From assembly GCA_016124745.1 (NCBI GenBank), contig WGNC01000009.1, positions 99,500 to 163,499 on the forward strand: a stretch of 64,000 nt of DNA, written 5' to 3'. The DNA is from Thiobacillus sp. (GTDB lineage Bacteria > Pseudomonadota > Gammaproteobacteria > Burkholderiales > Thiobacillaceae). This document shows positions 37,655-46,471 of this stretch, piece by piece. The stretch's first letter is position 1. Each line of letters starts with the position of its first letter. The notes under the pieces are model-generated. The model was given only the letters and a program-made list of their open reading frames with translations. It was not told the origin of the DNA and made no database searches. The position numbers and the translations under genes were made by a program.

Positions 37655-37687
37655 AATCACACCGTCAAGCGACGGTGTGATTGTTTT
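37655..37687 (+). terminator. Intrinsic terminator or attenuator
   Basis: A perfect 12-bp stem AATCACACCGTC / GACGGTGTGATT with an AAGC tetraloop is followed by GTTTT. It starts five bases after the stop of the export gene and 18 bases before the chain-length gene, so it may terminate part of the transcription into the rest of the operon. Confidence 0.8.
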
Positions 37688-37705
37688 CCGGGGTAGAGAA
37701 TCCGC

Positions 37706-39241
37706 ATGGATCAAGTGTTGCAGCAAATTCTGGGCTACGCCAAAGCCGCCTGGCAACGGCGCTGGTGGGGCGTGGCTGTTGCATGGCTGGTGTGCATCGT
37801 CGGTTGGACCTGGGTCATGCTGATTCCCGATCGCTATGAGGCGTCTGCGCGCGTCTATGTGGATACCCAAACCCTGCTGAAGCCATTGTTGTCGGGGTTG
37901 ACGGTCGAACCCAATGTGGAACAACAAATCAGGCTGATGACACGCCAGTTGGTTAGCCGCCCTACGCTGGAAAAAGTGGCGCGCATGACCGATATGGATG
38001 TAAAGGCCAAAACGCCGGAACAGACGGAAAAGATGCTGGATGATCTTGCAAGCAAAATTACGATTGCCGATGCCGGACGGGAAAACCTCTATACCATCAG
38101 TTACCAGGATGCCAGCGGAAATCTCGCCAAGAAGGTGGTGCAGTCGCTGCTGACCATTTTTGTCGAAACCAGCCTCGGCAAGACCCGCCAGGATATTTCC
38201 AGTTCGTCGCGCTTCATCGAGGAGCAGTTGCAGCAATACCAGCAAAAACTGAACGACGCCGAGAATGCACTCAAGGAATTCAAGCAGAAACACATCGGCA
38301 TGATGCCGGGGCAGGGCGGTGACTATTACACCAAACTAGCTGAAGTAAGTGCCCAACTGCGGCAGGCGCAGCTCGACCAGCAGGAAGCGATCAACCGCCG
38401 CAATCAGCTCAAAAGCCAACTGGCCGATGAGGAGCCTGAACTCTCTGCCGCTGCAGCGGTGGTCTCGACCAACAGCGAGATCGATGGCCGCATCCAGGCG
38501 CTGCAACAGCAGATGGATCAGTTGCGCTTGAAGTACACCGATCTACATCCCGACATTCAATCGACCAAACGCCTGATCGAGAAACTCGAGGCGCAGAAGA
38601 AGATCGACCTGGCCCAGCGCAAGGCCGATCCTACGGGAGCCCGGATACAGAATCCGGTCTACCAGCAACTCACCATCGCCATTGCCGAGGCGGATGCGAC
38701 CGTTTCCTCGCTCGGTGCGCGCGTGGCCGAATATCAGCGCCGCTTCGGCGAACTGCGCAATGCCTCCAACATGATTCCACAGGTCGAGCAGGAATACACC
38801 CAGCTGACACGCAACTACGATGTATATCGTCAGAACTATGACGACCTGCTGAAGCGCCGCGAGTCGGTCACGATGTCGGGCGAGGTGGAGAGCAAGACCG
38901 ATACCGTCGATTTCCGCGTGATCGATCCGCCCTTCGTGCCGAGCACGCCGGCGTGGCCGAACCGCCCGCTGCTGCTGTCGCTGGTGGCGCTGGGCGGGCT
39001 GGTCGCTGGCATTGCCGTGGCCTTTCTGCTGAGCCAGTTGCGCAAGACCGTGACCGATCGCCGTGTCCTGCGCGAACTGACCGGGCTGCCCTTGCTGGGG
39101 GCGGTGGCGCGGGTGGAAACCGATGAATCCCGCCGCCGCAAGCGCAAGGGCCTGCTGACCTACCTGGCTGCGCTGGGGAGTCTGATCGCTGCCTATGGTG
39201 CGATCATGATCGTGCAACTGGTCGTGTCGCGGGCGGGCTAG
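37706..39241 (+). CDS. Polysaccharide chain-length determinant (XrtA-type Wzz/GNVR protein)
   Basis: A 511-residue inner-membrane copolymerase. N-terminal helix WWGVAVAWLVCIVGWTWVML with the Wzz domain after it, then a long periplasmic coiled coil (about 165-395, e.g. EEQLQQYQQKLNDAENALKE), the GNVR block near YTQLTRNYDVYRQNYDDLLK, a Pro-rich FVPSTPAWPNRPLLL and a second helix. An additional C-terminal hydrophobic segment near 490 is unusual for classic Wzz. It has no fused kinase; the kinase is the next gene, 8 bases away. Confidence 0.92.
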   Translation: MDQVLQQILGYAKAAWQRRWWGVAVAWLVCIVGWTWVMLIPDRYEASARVYVDTQTLLKPLLSGLTVEPNVEQQIRLMTRQLVSRPTLEKVARMTDMDVKAKTPEQTEKMLDDLASKITIADAGRENLYTISYQDASGNLAKKVVQSLLTIFVETSLGKTRQDISSSSRFIEEQLQQYQQKLNDAENALKEFKQKHIGMMPGQGGDYYTKLAEVSAQLRQAQLDQQEAINRRNQLKSQLADEEPELSAAAAVVSTNSEIDGRIQALQQQMDQLRLKYTDLHPDIQSTKRLIEKLEAQKKIDLAQRKADPTGARIQNPVYQQLTIAIAEADATVSSLGARVAEYQRRFGELRNASNMIPQVEQEYTQLTRNYDVYRQNYDDLLKRRESVTMSGEVESKTDTVDFRVIDPPFVPSTPAWPNRPLLLSLVALGGLVAGIAVAFLLSQLRKTVTDRRVLRELTGLPLLGAVARVETDESRRRKRKGLLTYLAALGSLIAAYGAIMIVQLVVSRAG

Positions 39242-39249
39242 GAGAACCC

Positions 39250-40191
39250 ATGAGCATTATTGAAAAAGCGGCAGGCAGGATCGGCACCGGTGCGCCGCAA
39301 CCAACGGCTCCGGGCGGCAACAGCGGCCATGAGCAAGGCAGCAGCCTGATCGAGAACGCGCTCAACAAGCAGCGCAGCAGCCATGCGGCGCCTTTTGTCG
39401 CCACCCCGGTGGAGCCGGTCTTCAATGTCCCGGACTCGCCAGCACAAGAAGGCAACAGCCAGGTGCAATCGATCAACCTGGCGCGGCTGCACCGCATGGG
39501 CGTGGTCGCGCCGGATGCCGAAAAAAGCCAGATCGCCGAAGAGTTCCGCATCATCAAGCGCCCGCTCATTGCCAACGCGTTCGGCCAGGGCACCGCGCGC
39601 GTCAAGAACGGCAATCTCATCATGGTGACCAGTTCGCTGCCAGGTGAAGGCAAGAGTTTTTGCGCCATCAACCTTGCCATTTCGATGGCAATGGAAATGG
39701 ATCGCACCGTGCTGCTCGTCGATGCCGACGTCGCCAAGCCGCGGGTACCCGAGTACCTCGGCATCCATGCCGACAAGGGCCTGCTGGACGTGCTGCAGGA
39801 CAAGGATCTCAAGCTGTCCGACGTGCTGATCCGGACCGATATTGCCAAGCTGACCGTGTTGCCAGCCGGCCGCACCTACAAGCGCGCGACCGAGTTGCTG
39901 GCCAGTGCCGCCATGACGCGGCTGGTCGAGGATATCGGCAATCGTTACCCGGACCGTATAATCCTGTTCGACTCCCCGCCGCTGCTGGCAACCAGTGAAG
40001 CGAGCGTACTGGCGACCCATATGGGACAGATTGTCATGGTGGTAGAGGCGGAAAGAACCTCGCAGGAAGCCGTGCGCGAAGCCCTTAGCCACATTCAGTC
40101 CTGCGAAGTCGTGGGCATGTTGTTGAACAAGACCACCCCGACGCCGGGCGCAGATTATTATTATGGTTACTATGGCAGTTACGGCAAATAA
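39250..40191 (+). CDS. XrtA-associated tyrosine autokinase
   Basis: A 313-residue cytoplasmic bacterial tyrosine kinase, split from its Wzz activator. Walker A is SSLPGEGKSF near residues 127-136, Walker A' is VLLVDADVAKP, and Walker B is IILFDSPPLLATSEA. The C-terminus is a Tyr cluster (DYYYGYYGSYGK), the usual autophosphorylation site. Phosphorylation cycling of such kinases controls polysaccharide assembly. The stop lies 28 bases inside the next gene. Confidence 0.94.
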   Translation: MSIIEKAAGRIGTGAPQPTAPGGNSGHEQGSSLIENALNKQRSSHAAPFVATPVEPVFNVPDSPAQEGNSQVQSINLARLHRMGVVAPDAEKSQIAEEFRIIKRPLIANAFGQGTARVKNGNLIMVTSSLPGEGKSFCAINLAISMAMEMDRTVLLVDADVAKPRVPEYLGIHADKGLLDVLQDKDLKLSDVLIRTDIAKLTVLPAGRTYKRATELLASAAMTRLVEDIGNRYPDRIILFDSPPLLATSEASVLATHMGQIVMVVEAERTSQEAVREALSHIQSCEVVGMLLNKTTPTPGADYYYGYYGSYGK

Positions 40192-41713
40192 GCGCCGCCC
40201 GCGTGGCACGAAATCAGCGCAGCTCAGACAAGCTCCCTTCGCAGGAGCTTTTTCTGTTTTCATGGCAATGGCATTGAGTCCGGAAGCACACGCGCTCGAC
40301 TGGGATTTCCAGCCCTATGTGAGCGGATCGGTCACCTACACCGACAACCAGAATCAGTCGGAGAATAACCCGAAGGATGCGGTGATCCTGACGGCGACGC
40401 CGGGCTTCAGCCTGGTCTCGAAAGGCTCGCGCCGGGTCCGGGCCGGCATGAACTTTGGCCTGACAGGCGTCGCCCGTTTCGGCGACGACCTCGATAACGA
40501 GTTCTATTCGAACCTGAATGCGCTGGGCAATGCCGAACTGGTGGAGGATTTCCTGTTCATCGATGCCACCGCGACCATTTCGCAGCAGCTGATTTCGCTG
40601 AGCGGCTCACAGACTGATGCCGCAATCAACAGCAACAACCGCACGACGACCAGTACCTATTCGATCAGCCCTTACGTCCAGAAGCGCTTCAGCAACTTTG
40701 CGGACGCCGTGGTGCGCTTCACCCAGTCTGGCTCCTATTTTGAGGATAACGCCTTCAATAACATCAATTCGAGTGAGATCGATGCGAACCTTGTCAATGG
40801 TACTCGCTTCAATAATCTTTCCTGGGGACTGAATTATTACTGGCGGGACGCGACAATTTCGAATAGCGAAAATACCCGCTTCGAGAGCTATGGTGGGAAC
40901 CTCGGTTATGAATTGACGCGCAAATTCCGCTTGCTCGGCACGTTGGGGTACGATAACAATGACTACGCAGCCGCTCCTGGCAGCGAAATCAGCGGCACGT
41001 ACTGGACGGCCGGGTTTGGTTGGGCGCCCAATAGACGCACAAATCTCGATGCATCCTTTGGTGAGAGCTATTTCGGCCGTACCTACGATCTAAATTTCAA
41101 TTACCGGACCCGGGACTCGGTCTGGACTGCGAGCTACACTGATGGGGTGAACGACATTTCCCAGCAGTTGCTCAATACTCAGTCACTGGTTGTCTGGAGT
41201 TGCGATGGCGGGCTATTTTATGGGGACAGCGTACTTCCGCCTCCTGGTCAGACAAATTGCGTTCTGCAGGGGAACGCTCCAATTGGATCGGTACCGGTTG
41301 GTCTGTCCAACGGGGTTTACCTGAGCAAGAGCTTGTTGGGCGCCGTGGCTTGGTCAAAAGGCAAGACCAGTATTGGGCTCAACGTATTCGATACGCTCAG
41401 GCAATATCTGCAGCTTGAGGGACTACCCGATGACGAAATCCGGGGCATCAATCTTTCTGGTGGCTATAGGCTGAATCCGCTCACCACGTTGAATGCCTTT
41501 TTGGGGTACTCCAACTACCAGTCTGCGGCGGGTCTGAACTCGGTTCAGGCCGAGGACACCGACTACTACACGGGTAGCCTGGGCGTCAGCCGCCAGTTCG
41601 GTCGCGACCTCTCGGGTGCGTTGATCGTTCGCCACCAGCGGCATGATTCGAACCTGCCCAACAACAGCTATGACGAAAACAGCGTTACAGCCTCTGCTTC
41701 CATGACCTTCTGA
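40163..41713 (+). CDS. XrtA/PEP-CTERM system outer-membrane beta-barrel protein
   Basis: A 516-residue exported barrel. A signal-like segment (FAGAFSVFMAMALSPEAHA) is followed by alternating beta strands with many Tyr, Asn and Ser, and a final SASMTF ending in Phe, the BAM-recognition signature. It resembles the PEP-CTERM-associated outer-membrane family and may be the porin-like exit for the polysaccharide. The ATG at 40163 lies inside the kinase gene; an ATG at 40172 is an alternative. Its middle region is less GC-rich. Confidence 0.88.
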   Translation: MVTMAVTANKRRPRGTKSAQLRQAPFAGAFSVFMAMALSPEAHALDWDFQPYVSGSVTYTDNQNQSENNPKDAVILTATPGFSLVSKGSRRVRAGMNFGLTGVARFGDDLDNEFYSNLNALGNAELVEDFLFIDATATISQQLISLSGSQTDAAINSNNRTTTSTYSISPYVQKRFSNFADAVVRFTQSGSYFEDNAFNNINSSEIDANLVNGTRFNNLSWGLNYYWRDATISNSENTRFESYGGNLGYELTRKFRLLGTLGYDNNDYAAAPGSEISGTYWTAGFGWAPNRRTNLDASFGESYFGRTYDLNFNYRTRDSVWTASYTDGVNDISQQLLNTQSLVVWSCDGGLFYGDSVLPPPGQTNCVLQGNAPIGSVPVGLSNGVYLSKSLLGAVAWSKGKTSIGLNVFDTLRQYLQLEGLPDDEIRGINLSGGYRLNPLTTLNAFLGYSNYQSAAGLNSVQAEDTDYYTGSLGVSRQFGRDLSGALIVRHQRHDSNLPNNSYDENSVTASASMTF

Positions 41714-41793
41714 TTGTCTCCCGGGCGTGGCATGGCCATTGCTTCATCTATTGGCAAGCTGATCTGCATCAGCAACCATTCAACGGATACCGC

Positions 41794-42825
41794 ATGTACG
41801 AAGACTATTACCGCTTTAGTGCCAAGCCGTTCCAGCTCAACCCGGACCCGCGTTTCTTCTTCGGGTCCAAGGGCCACAAGCGGGCGATGGCCTACCTCGA
41901 CTATGGCCTGTCGCTGGGAGAGGGCTTCATCGTCATCACCGGCGAAGTCGGCGCCGGCAAGACCACGCTGGTGCGCAATCTTTTTCGCCAGCTCGAAGCC
42001 CACAACCTGGTCGCCGCGCAACTGGTGTCGACCCAGCTCGACGCCGAGGATACGCTGCGCAGCGTGGCCGCCTCGTTCGGCCTCGAGCATGAAGGGCTGA
42101 CCAAATCCGCCTTGCTGAAGAACCTGGAAGATTTTCTGACCGCCGCCACGCGCCAGGGCAAGCGCGCACTGCTGGTGGTGGACGAGGCGCAGAACCTGAC
42201 GCCGCGCGCGGTGGAGGAGCTGCGCATGTTGTCCAATTTCCAGAACGATGACCGCTCGCTGATCCAGACTTTTCTGCTGGGCCAGCCCGAGTTCCGCGGC
42301 ATCCTGCAAAGCCCCGACATGCAGCAACTGCGCCAGCGCGTGGTGGCCTCCTACCATCTGGGGCCGCTCGACATGGACGAAACGCGCGGCTACATCGAGC
42401 ACCGACTGCGCACCGTCGGCTGGCAGGGCACGCCAAGTTTCGAGGACGAGGCGTTCGCGGTGCTGCACCGCTTCACCGGTGGCATCCCGCGGCGTCTGAA
42501 CACTACGTGTGACCGTCTGCTGCTGTTCGGTTTTCTCGAGGAGAAAAGTCACTTCGGCGAGCAGGAGGTCAACGAGGTGATCACCGACCTGAAAACCGAG
42601 GTGGCGCATCAGGATTTTCACGGCGCCACCGGCATCAACCACCATGCACCTGAAGGTAGCTCGCTCAATGGTGACGCCGCGCTGCTGACGCAACGCATCG
42701 AGCAGGTCGAGCGTTCGGTCAATCGCATCCTGCCCATCGTGCGCAAGATTCTTTATACCGTGAGCGAACGCAACACGGCGACAGAAGACGGGACGGCGTC
42801 GGAACATCGCGACGCCGCCCACTAG
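41794..42825 (+). CDS. XrtA-associated ExeA-like ATPase
   Basis: A 343-residue AAA ATPase related to ExeA/general secretion ATPases. The N-terminal MYEDYYRFSAKPFQLNPDPR is the family signature. Walker A is TGEVGAGKTTLV near residue 50, Walker B is ALLVVDEAQNL, and a sensor region includes GGIPRRLNTTCDRLLL. There is no peptidoglycan-binding domain. It presumably powers or assembles the envelope part of the export system. The next gene follows after 8 bases. Confidence 0.93.
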   Translation: MYEDYYRFSAKPFQLNPDPRFFFGSKGHKRAMAYLDYGLSLGEGFIVITGEVGAGKTTLVRNLFRQLEAHNLVAAQLVSTQLDAEDTLRSVAASFGLEHEGLTKSALLKNLEDFLTAATRQGKRALLVVDEAQNLTPRAVEELRMLSNFQNDDRSLIQTFLLGQPEFRGILQSPDMQQLRQRVVASYHLGPLDMDETRGYIEHRLRTVGWQGTPSFEDEAFAVLHRFTGGIPRRLNTTCDRLLLFGFLEEKSHFGEQEVNEVITDLKTEVAHQDFHGATGINHHAPEGSSLNGDAALLTQRIEQVERSVNRILPIVRKILYTVSERNTATEDGTASEHRDAAH

Positions 42826-42833
42826 GGCAGGCC

Positions 42834-43937
42834 ATGACCCAGGTCTTGTGTGTCGCTGGCGCGCGGCCCAATTTCATGAAAATCGCCCCGGTCATGGCGG
42901 CGCTGGCCGAAACCGGGGTCGCCGCACAACTGCTGCACACCGGCCAGCACTACGATGCGGCGATGAGCGACAGCTTTTTTGACGACCTCGGCATTCCGCA
43001 TCCCGATCACCATCTCGAGGTCGGCTCCGGCAGCCATGCGGTGCAGACGGCCGAGGTGATGAAGCGCTTCGAGCCGGTGCTCGAAAGCGTGCAGCCGCAG
43101 GCCGTGCTGGTCGTCGGCGATGTCAACTCGACCCTCGCCTGTGCGCTGGTGGCCGCCAAGCGTGGCGTGCGCGTGATTCACGTCGAAGCTGGCTTGCGCA
43201 GCTACGACCGCAGCATGCCCGAGGAAATCAATCGCGTGCTCACCGACCAGATTTCAGACCTTCTGTTCACCACGGAAAAAAGCGCGCTCGCCAACCTGCA
43301 GCGCGAAGGCATCGATCCAGCCCATGTCGAATTTGTCGGCAACGTGATGATCGACACGCTGCACCGCAATCTCGCGCATGCGGTGCCGAGCGACCGGACA
43401 CTGGGTGGCGTGCTGCAGGCATTTGCCGTGCTGACGCTGCACCGTCCTTCCAACGTCGACGATCCGGCCACGCTTGCCGCGCTGCTCGACGTTATCGGCG
43501 AGATCAACCGCAGCCTGCCCGTGGTGATGCCGCTGCATCCGCGTACCCGCGGCAACATCGAGAAATTCGGTTTGACCGAAAAGCTCGACGGGCTGCATGT
43601 CCTGCCGCCGGTGGGCTATCTGGAAATGCTCGGCCTGATGCGCGACACCAGGCTGGTGCTGACCGACTCCGGTGGCATCCAGGAAGAGACCACCGCGCTC
43701 GGCGTGCCCTGCCTCACGCTGCGCGACAACACCGAGCGCCCGATCACGCTAACCGAAGGCACCAACACGCTGGTCGGCTCCGACCCCGCTGCGATCCGCG
43801 CCGCGTTCAACGATGTAATGACCCACGGCGGCAAGGCCGGACGCATTCCCGAATACTGGGATGGCCGTGCGGCCATGCGCATCGCGCACGCGCTGAAAGG
43901 CTGGCTGCCGATGCAGAAAGGGGTCAGGGCTGCGTAA
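42834..43937 (+). CDS. wecB: UDP-N-acetylglucosamine 2-epimerase (non-hydrolysing)
   Basis: A 367-residue GT-B-fold enzyme that interconverts UDP-GlcNAc and UDP-ManNAc. Seen blocks: VAGARPNFMKIAPVM at the N-terminus, HVEAGLRSYDRSMPEEINR in the middle and LTDSGGIQEETTALGVPCLT LRDNTERP near the end, all in the expected order. It supplies a ManNAc-type precursor for the exopolysaccharide. It abuts the deacetylase gene with no gap. Confidence 0.95.
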   Translation: MTQVLCVAGARPNFMKIAPVMAALAETGVAAQLLHTGQHYDAAMSDSFFDDLGIPHPDHHLEVGSGSHAVQTAEVMKRFEPVLESVQPQAVLVVGDVNSTLACALVAAKRGVRVIHVEAGLRSYDRSMPEEINRVLTDQISDLLFTTEKSALANLQREGIDPAHVEFVGNVMIDTLHRNLAHAVPSDRTLGGVLQAFAVLTLHRPSNVDDPATLAALLDVIGEINRSLPVVMPLHPRTRGNIEKFGLTEKLDGLHVLPPVGYLEMLGLMRDTRLVLTDSGGIQEETTALGVPCLTLRDNTERPITLTEGTNTLVGSDPAAIRAAFNDVMTHGGKAGRIPEYWDGRAAMRIAHALKGWLPMQKGVRAA

Positions 43938-44780
43938 ATGGCGACGATCAGGAACGCGATGTCGATCGATGTCGAGGACTATTTCCAGGTCTCGGCGTTT
44001 GCCCCGCATATCCGCCGTGAGGACTGGGACAGCCTGCCGTGCCGGGTCGAACGCAACGTCGATGTGATTCTGCAATTGCTCGACGGAGCGGATGCCAAGG
44101 CGACCTTCTTCACGCTTGGCTGGATCGCCGAGCGCTATCCGCAGGTGGTGCGCCGCATCGTCGACGACGGCCACGAACTCGCCAGCCACGGCTACGGCCA
44201 CCAGCGCGCGACCGACCTCACGCCCGAGGCTTTCCGCGACGACGTCACGCGCGCCAAGCATTTGCTCGAAGACCTTGGCGGCGTGGCGATCCGCGGCTAT
44301 CGGGCGCCGAGCTTTTCGATCAGCCGCAAGAACTGGTGGGCCGTCGAGGAACTCGAAAATGCCGGCTATGTGTACAGTTCGAGCATATACCCGGTACGCC
44401 ACGATCACTACGGCATGCCCGACGCGCCACGTTTTGCGCACCGTCCCAACGGCGAGGGCGGCATCCTCGAACTTCCGCCGACCACGGTTCCGATGCTGGG
44501 CCGCAACCTGCCTGCGGCGGGGGGCGGCTGGTTCCGCCTGCTGCCCTACGAACTTTCGCGCTGGATGCTGCAGCGCGTCAACGAGCAGGAGCAGGCATCG
44601 TGCATGTTCTATTTCCATCCCTGGGAAATCGACCCCGGACAGCCTCGGCAGGCCGGTTTGACGGCCAAGACGCGTTTCCGCCATTACGTCAATCTGCAAC
44701 GTATGCCGGGCAGGCTGCGCAGACTGCTGAACGATTTCGAATGGGACCGCGTCGATCGCGTGTTCCTGGCCGACAAATGA
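43938..44780 (+). CDS. XrtA-associated polysaccharide deacetylase
   Basis: A 280-residue NodB-type carbohydrate esterase with the extra DUF3473 domain. The N-terminal MSIDVEDYFQVSAFA carries the metal-binding Asp pair, DGHELASHGYGHQ the His metal ligands, and RGYRAPSFSI the catalytic-base region. The C-terminal CMFYFHPWEIDPGQPR is DUF3473. It would remove acetyl groups from HexNAc units. The ATG follows the wecB stop directly. Confidence 0.93.
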   Translation: MATIRNAMSIDVEDYFQVSAFAPHIRREDWDSLPCRVERNVDVILQLLDGADAKATFFTLGWIAERYPQVVRRIVDDGHELASHGYGHQRATDLTPEAFRDDVTRAKHLLEDLGGVAIRGYRAPSFSISRKNWWAVEELENAGYVYSSSIYPVRHDHYGMPDAPRFAHRPNGEGGILELPPTTVPMLGRNLPAAGGGWFRLLPYELSRWMLQRVNEQEQASCMFYFHPWEIDPGQPRQAGLTAKTRFRHYVNLQRMPGRLRRLLNDFEWDRVDRVFLADK

Positions 44781-44798
44781 ACAAGGCAAAACATTATT

Positions 44799-44936
44799 GT
44801 AGGAGGGGCGCCCTCGCCCCGAATTACGCCCACGCCGCGACCAACGCCCGCTTTCGCGGCGAGGGCGCCGGTGCATGGTTGTTGGCGCATAAGCAGCCTT
44901 ACAACCATGGCCTACCCCTTGCGGGTGCTCCTACGT
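44799..44936. repeat. REP-like palindromic element
   Basis: The unit is bounded by TGTAGGAG at 44799 and CTCCTACG at the right end. Inside, GGCGCCCTCGCC at 44808-44819 pairs perfectly with GGCGAGGGCGCC at 44858-44869. It fills most of the gap between the deacetylase and FemAB genes. A related half-unit with a perfect stem lies at 57055-57080. Confidence 0.75.
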
Positions 44937-44970
44937 GGGTGGGCATCCAAATGGGGCATCCGGATTGAAT

Positions 44971-46038
44971 ATGCCAGCCGAGCCGCTCGTTGCACCTTCC
45001 ATGTCGACCGCCGATGTCACGGTTCGTCTGCTCGATGCGGGCGACGCGGCGCGCTGGGATGCCTATGTGCTGGCACACCCGGACGCGACCTTTTTCCATC
45101 GCGCCGGCTGGCAGCGCGTGATCGAGGACGCGTTCGGTCATCGCACGCACTTTCTGCTGGCCGAGCGCGGCGGCGACATCGTGGGGGTGCTGCCGCTGGC
45201 CGAAATCGACAGCCGGCTGTTCGGGCACAGCCTGGCATCGCTGCCGTTCTGTGCCTATGGCGGCATCCTGGCCGATCATGACGCCGCCTGGCGCGCGCTC
45301 GACGAAGCCGCGCAGGCGCTGGCCACCCGGCTTCAGGTCGGTGCACTCGAATGCCGCAACCAGAGTGCACAGCATGCGCACTGGCCGACCAAGGATCTGT
45401 ACGTCACCTTCAAAAAGGCCATCGCGCCCGAAATCGAGGCCAACCTCAATGCCATTCCGCGCAAGCAGCGGGCGATGGTGCGCAAGGGCATCAAGGCCGG
45501 GCTGGCGAGCGAGATCGACGCCGACACCACGCGCTTCTTCGAAGCCTATTCGGCGAGCGTGCATCGCCTGGGCACACCGGTCTTCTCGCGCAAGTATTTT
45601 CGGCTGCTGAAGGACACGTTCGGCGACGATTGCGAAGTACTGACCATCACGCAGGATGGAAAAGTGATCTCCAGCGTGTTGTCGTTCTACTTTCGCGATG
45701 AGGTGCTGCCGTATTATGGCGGCGGCGTGGATGCGGCGCGCGCGGTGGCCGGCAACGACTTCATGTACTGGGAACTGATGCGGCGCGCCTGCGAGCGTGG
45801 CCTCAAGGTATTCGATTTCGGGCGCAGCAAGCGCGGCACCGGCTCGTTCGACTTCAAAAAGAACTGGGGCTTCGAGCCGACGCCGCTGTATTACGAGTAT
45901 TTCCTTGTGACGGACAGCGAAGTGCCGGAGATCAATCCGCTCAATCCCAAGTACCGCCTTTTCATCCAGGCCTGGAAGAAGATGCCGCTGGCGCTGGCCA
46001 ACGTGATCGGGCCGCATATCGTGAAGAACCTGGGATGA
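44971..46038 (+). CDS. FemAB-like protein, XrtA system-associated
   Basis: A roughly 355-residue GNAT-fold protein of the FemAB type (ATFFHRAGWQRVIEDAFGH; RAMVRKGIKAGL; GNDFMYWELMRRACERG; FDFGRSKRGTGSFDFKKNWG). FemAB enzymes add amino acids from aminoacyl-tRNA to cell-wall peptides, and this group may add an amino acid to the polysaccharide. The ATG at 44971 or 45001 may be used; the longer frame from 44935 overlaps the repeat and is rejected. The stop is followed by a nested palindrome. Confidence 0.9.
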   Translation: MPAEPLVAPSMSTADVTVRLLDAGDAARWDAYVLAHPDATFFHRAGWQRVIEDAFGHRTHFLLAERGGDIVGVLPLAEIDSRLFGHSLASLPFCAYGGILADHDAAWRALDEAAQALATRLQVGALECRNQSAQHAHWPTKDLYVTFKKAIAPEIEANLNAIPRKQRAMVRKGIKAGLASEIDADTTRFFEAYSASVHRLGTPVFSRKYFRLLKDTFGDDCEVLTITQDGKVISSVLSFYFRDEVLPYYGGGVDAARAVAGNDFMYWELMRRACERGLKVFDFGRSKRGTGSFDFKKNWGFEPTPLYYEYFLVTDSEVPEINPLNPKYRLFIQAWKKMPLALANVIGPHIVKNLG

Positions 46039-46059
46039 ACCGAAATAGCCCATTAGCCC

Positions 46060-46444
46060 GTCATTCCGGCGAATATCCAGAAGGCACAAGAGCCGGAATC
46101 CAGTGTGGAGAAATACCCCGCGAAGCGGACAGTACTGCGACGTTGTCCCGCCTGCGCGGGAGATATTTTTTGAGCTTTCCTAAAATCATTACAACGTCGC
46201 CGTTCGCCCTGAGCCTGTCGAAGGGCATATCCGAGTGGGCACAGGGCCGCTTCGGCATGCTCAGGACAGGCTTCGACAAACTCAGCCCGAACGGGAGCAG
46301 GTAACTGTCATGATTTTCGGAAAGCTCAATAATCCGCTGGATTCCGGCCTTCACCCGCAAGGGGCAGGCCGTGGTTGTAAAGCCGCTGCCCCAAGGGACA
46401 CACCTTCGGATAAAGCGGCAACAACCACGCTCCGCTGGAATGAC
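46060..46444. repeat. Four-level nested palindrome filling the gap after the FemAB-like gene
   Basis: Four pairs of inverted arms are nested around the same centre. Level 1: GTCATTCC at 46060-46067 with GGAATGAC at 46437-46444. Level 2: GCCGGAATCCAG at 46092-46103 with its complement at 46337-46348. Level 3: TTGAGCTTTCC at 46170-46180 with 46319-46329, followed inward by AAAATCAT/ATGATTTT. Level 4: REP arms at 46201-46223 and 46271-46293. This looks like elements inserted one inside the other. No gene is present between 46039 and 46471. Confidence 0.85.
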
Positions 46445-46471
46445 AAATCTGGAAATGTTCAAACCTGAATC

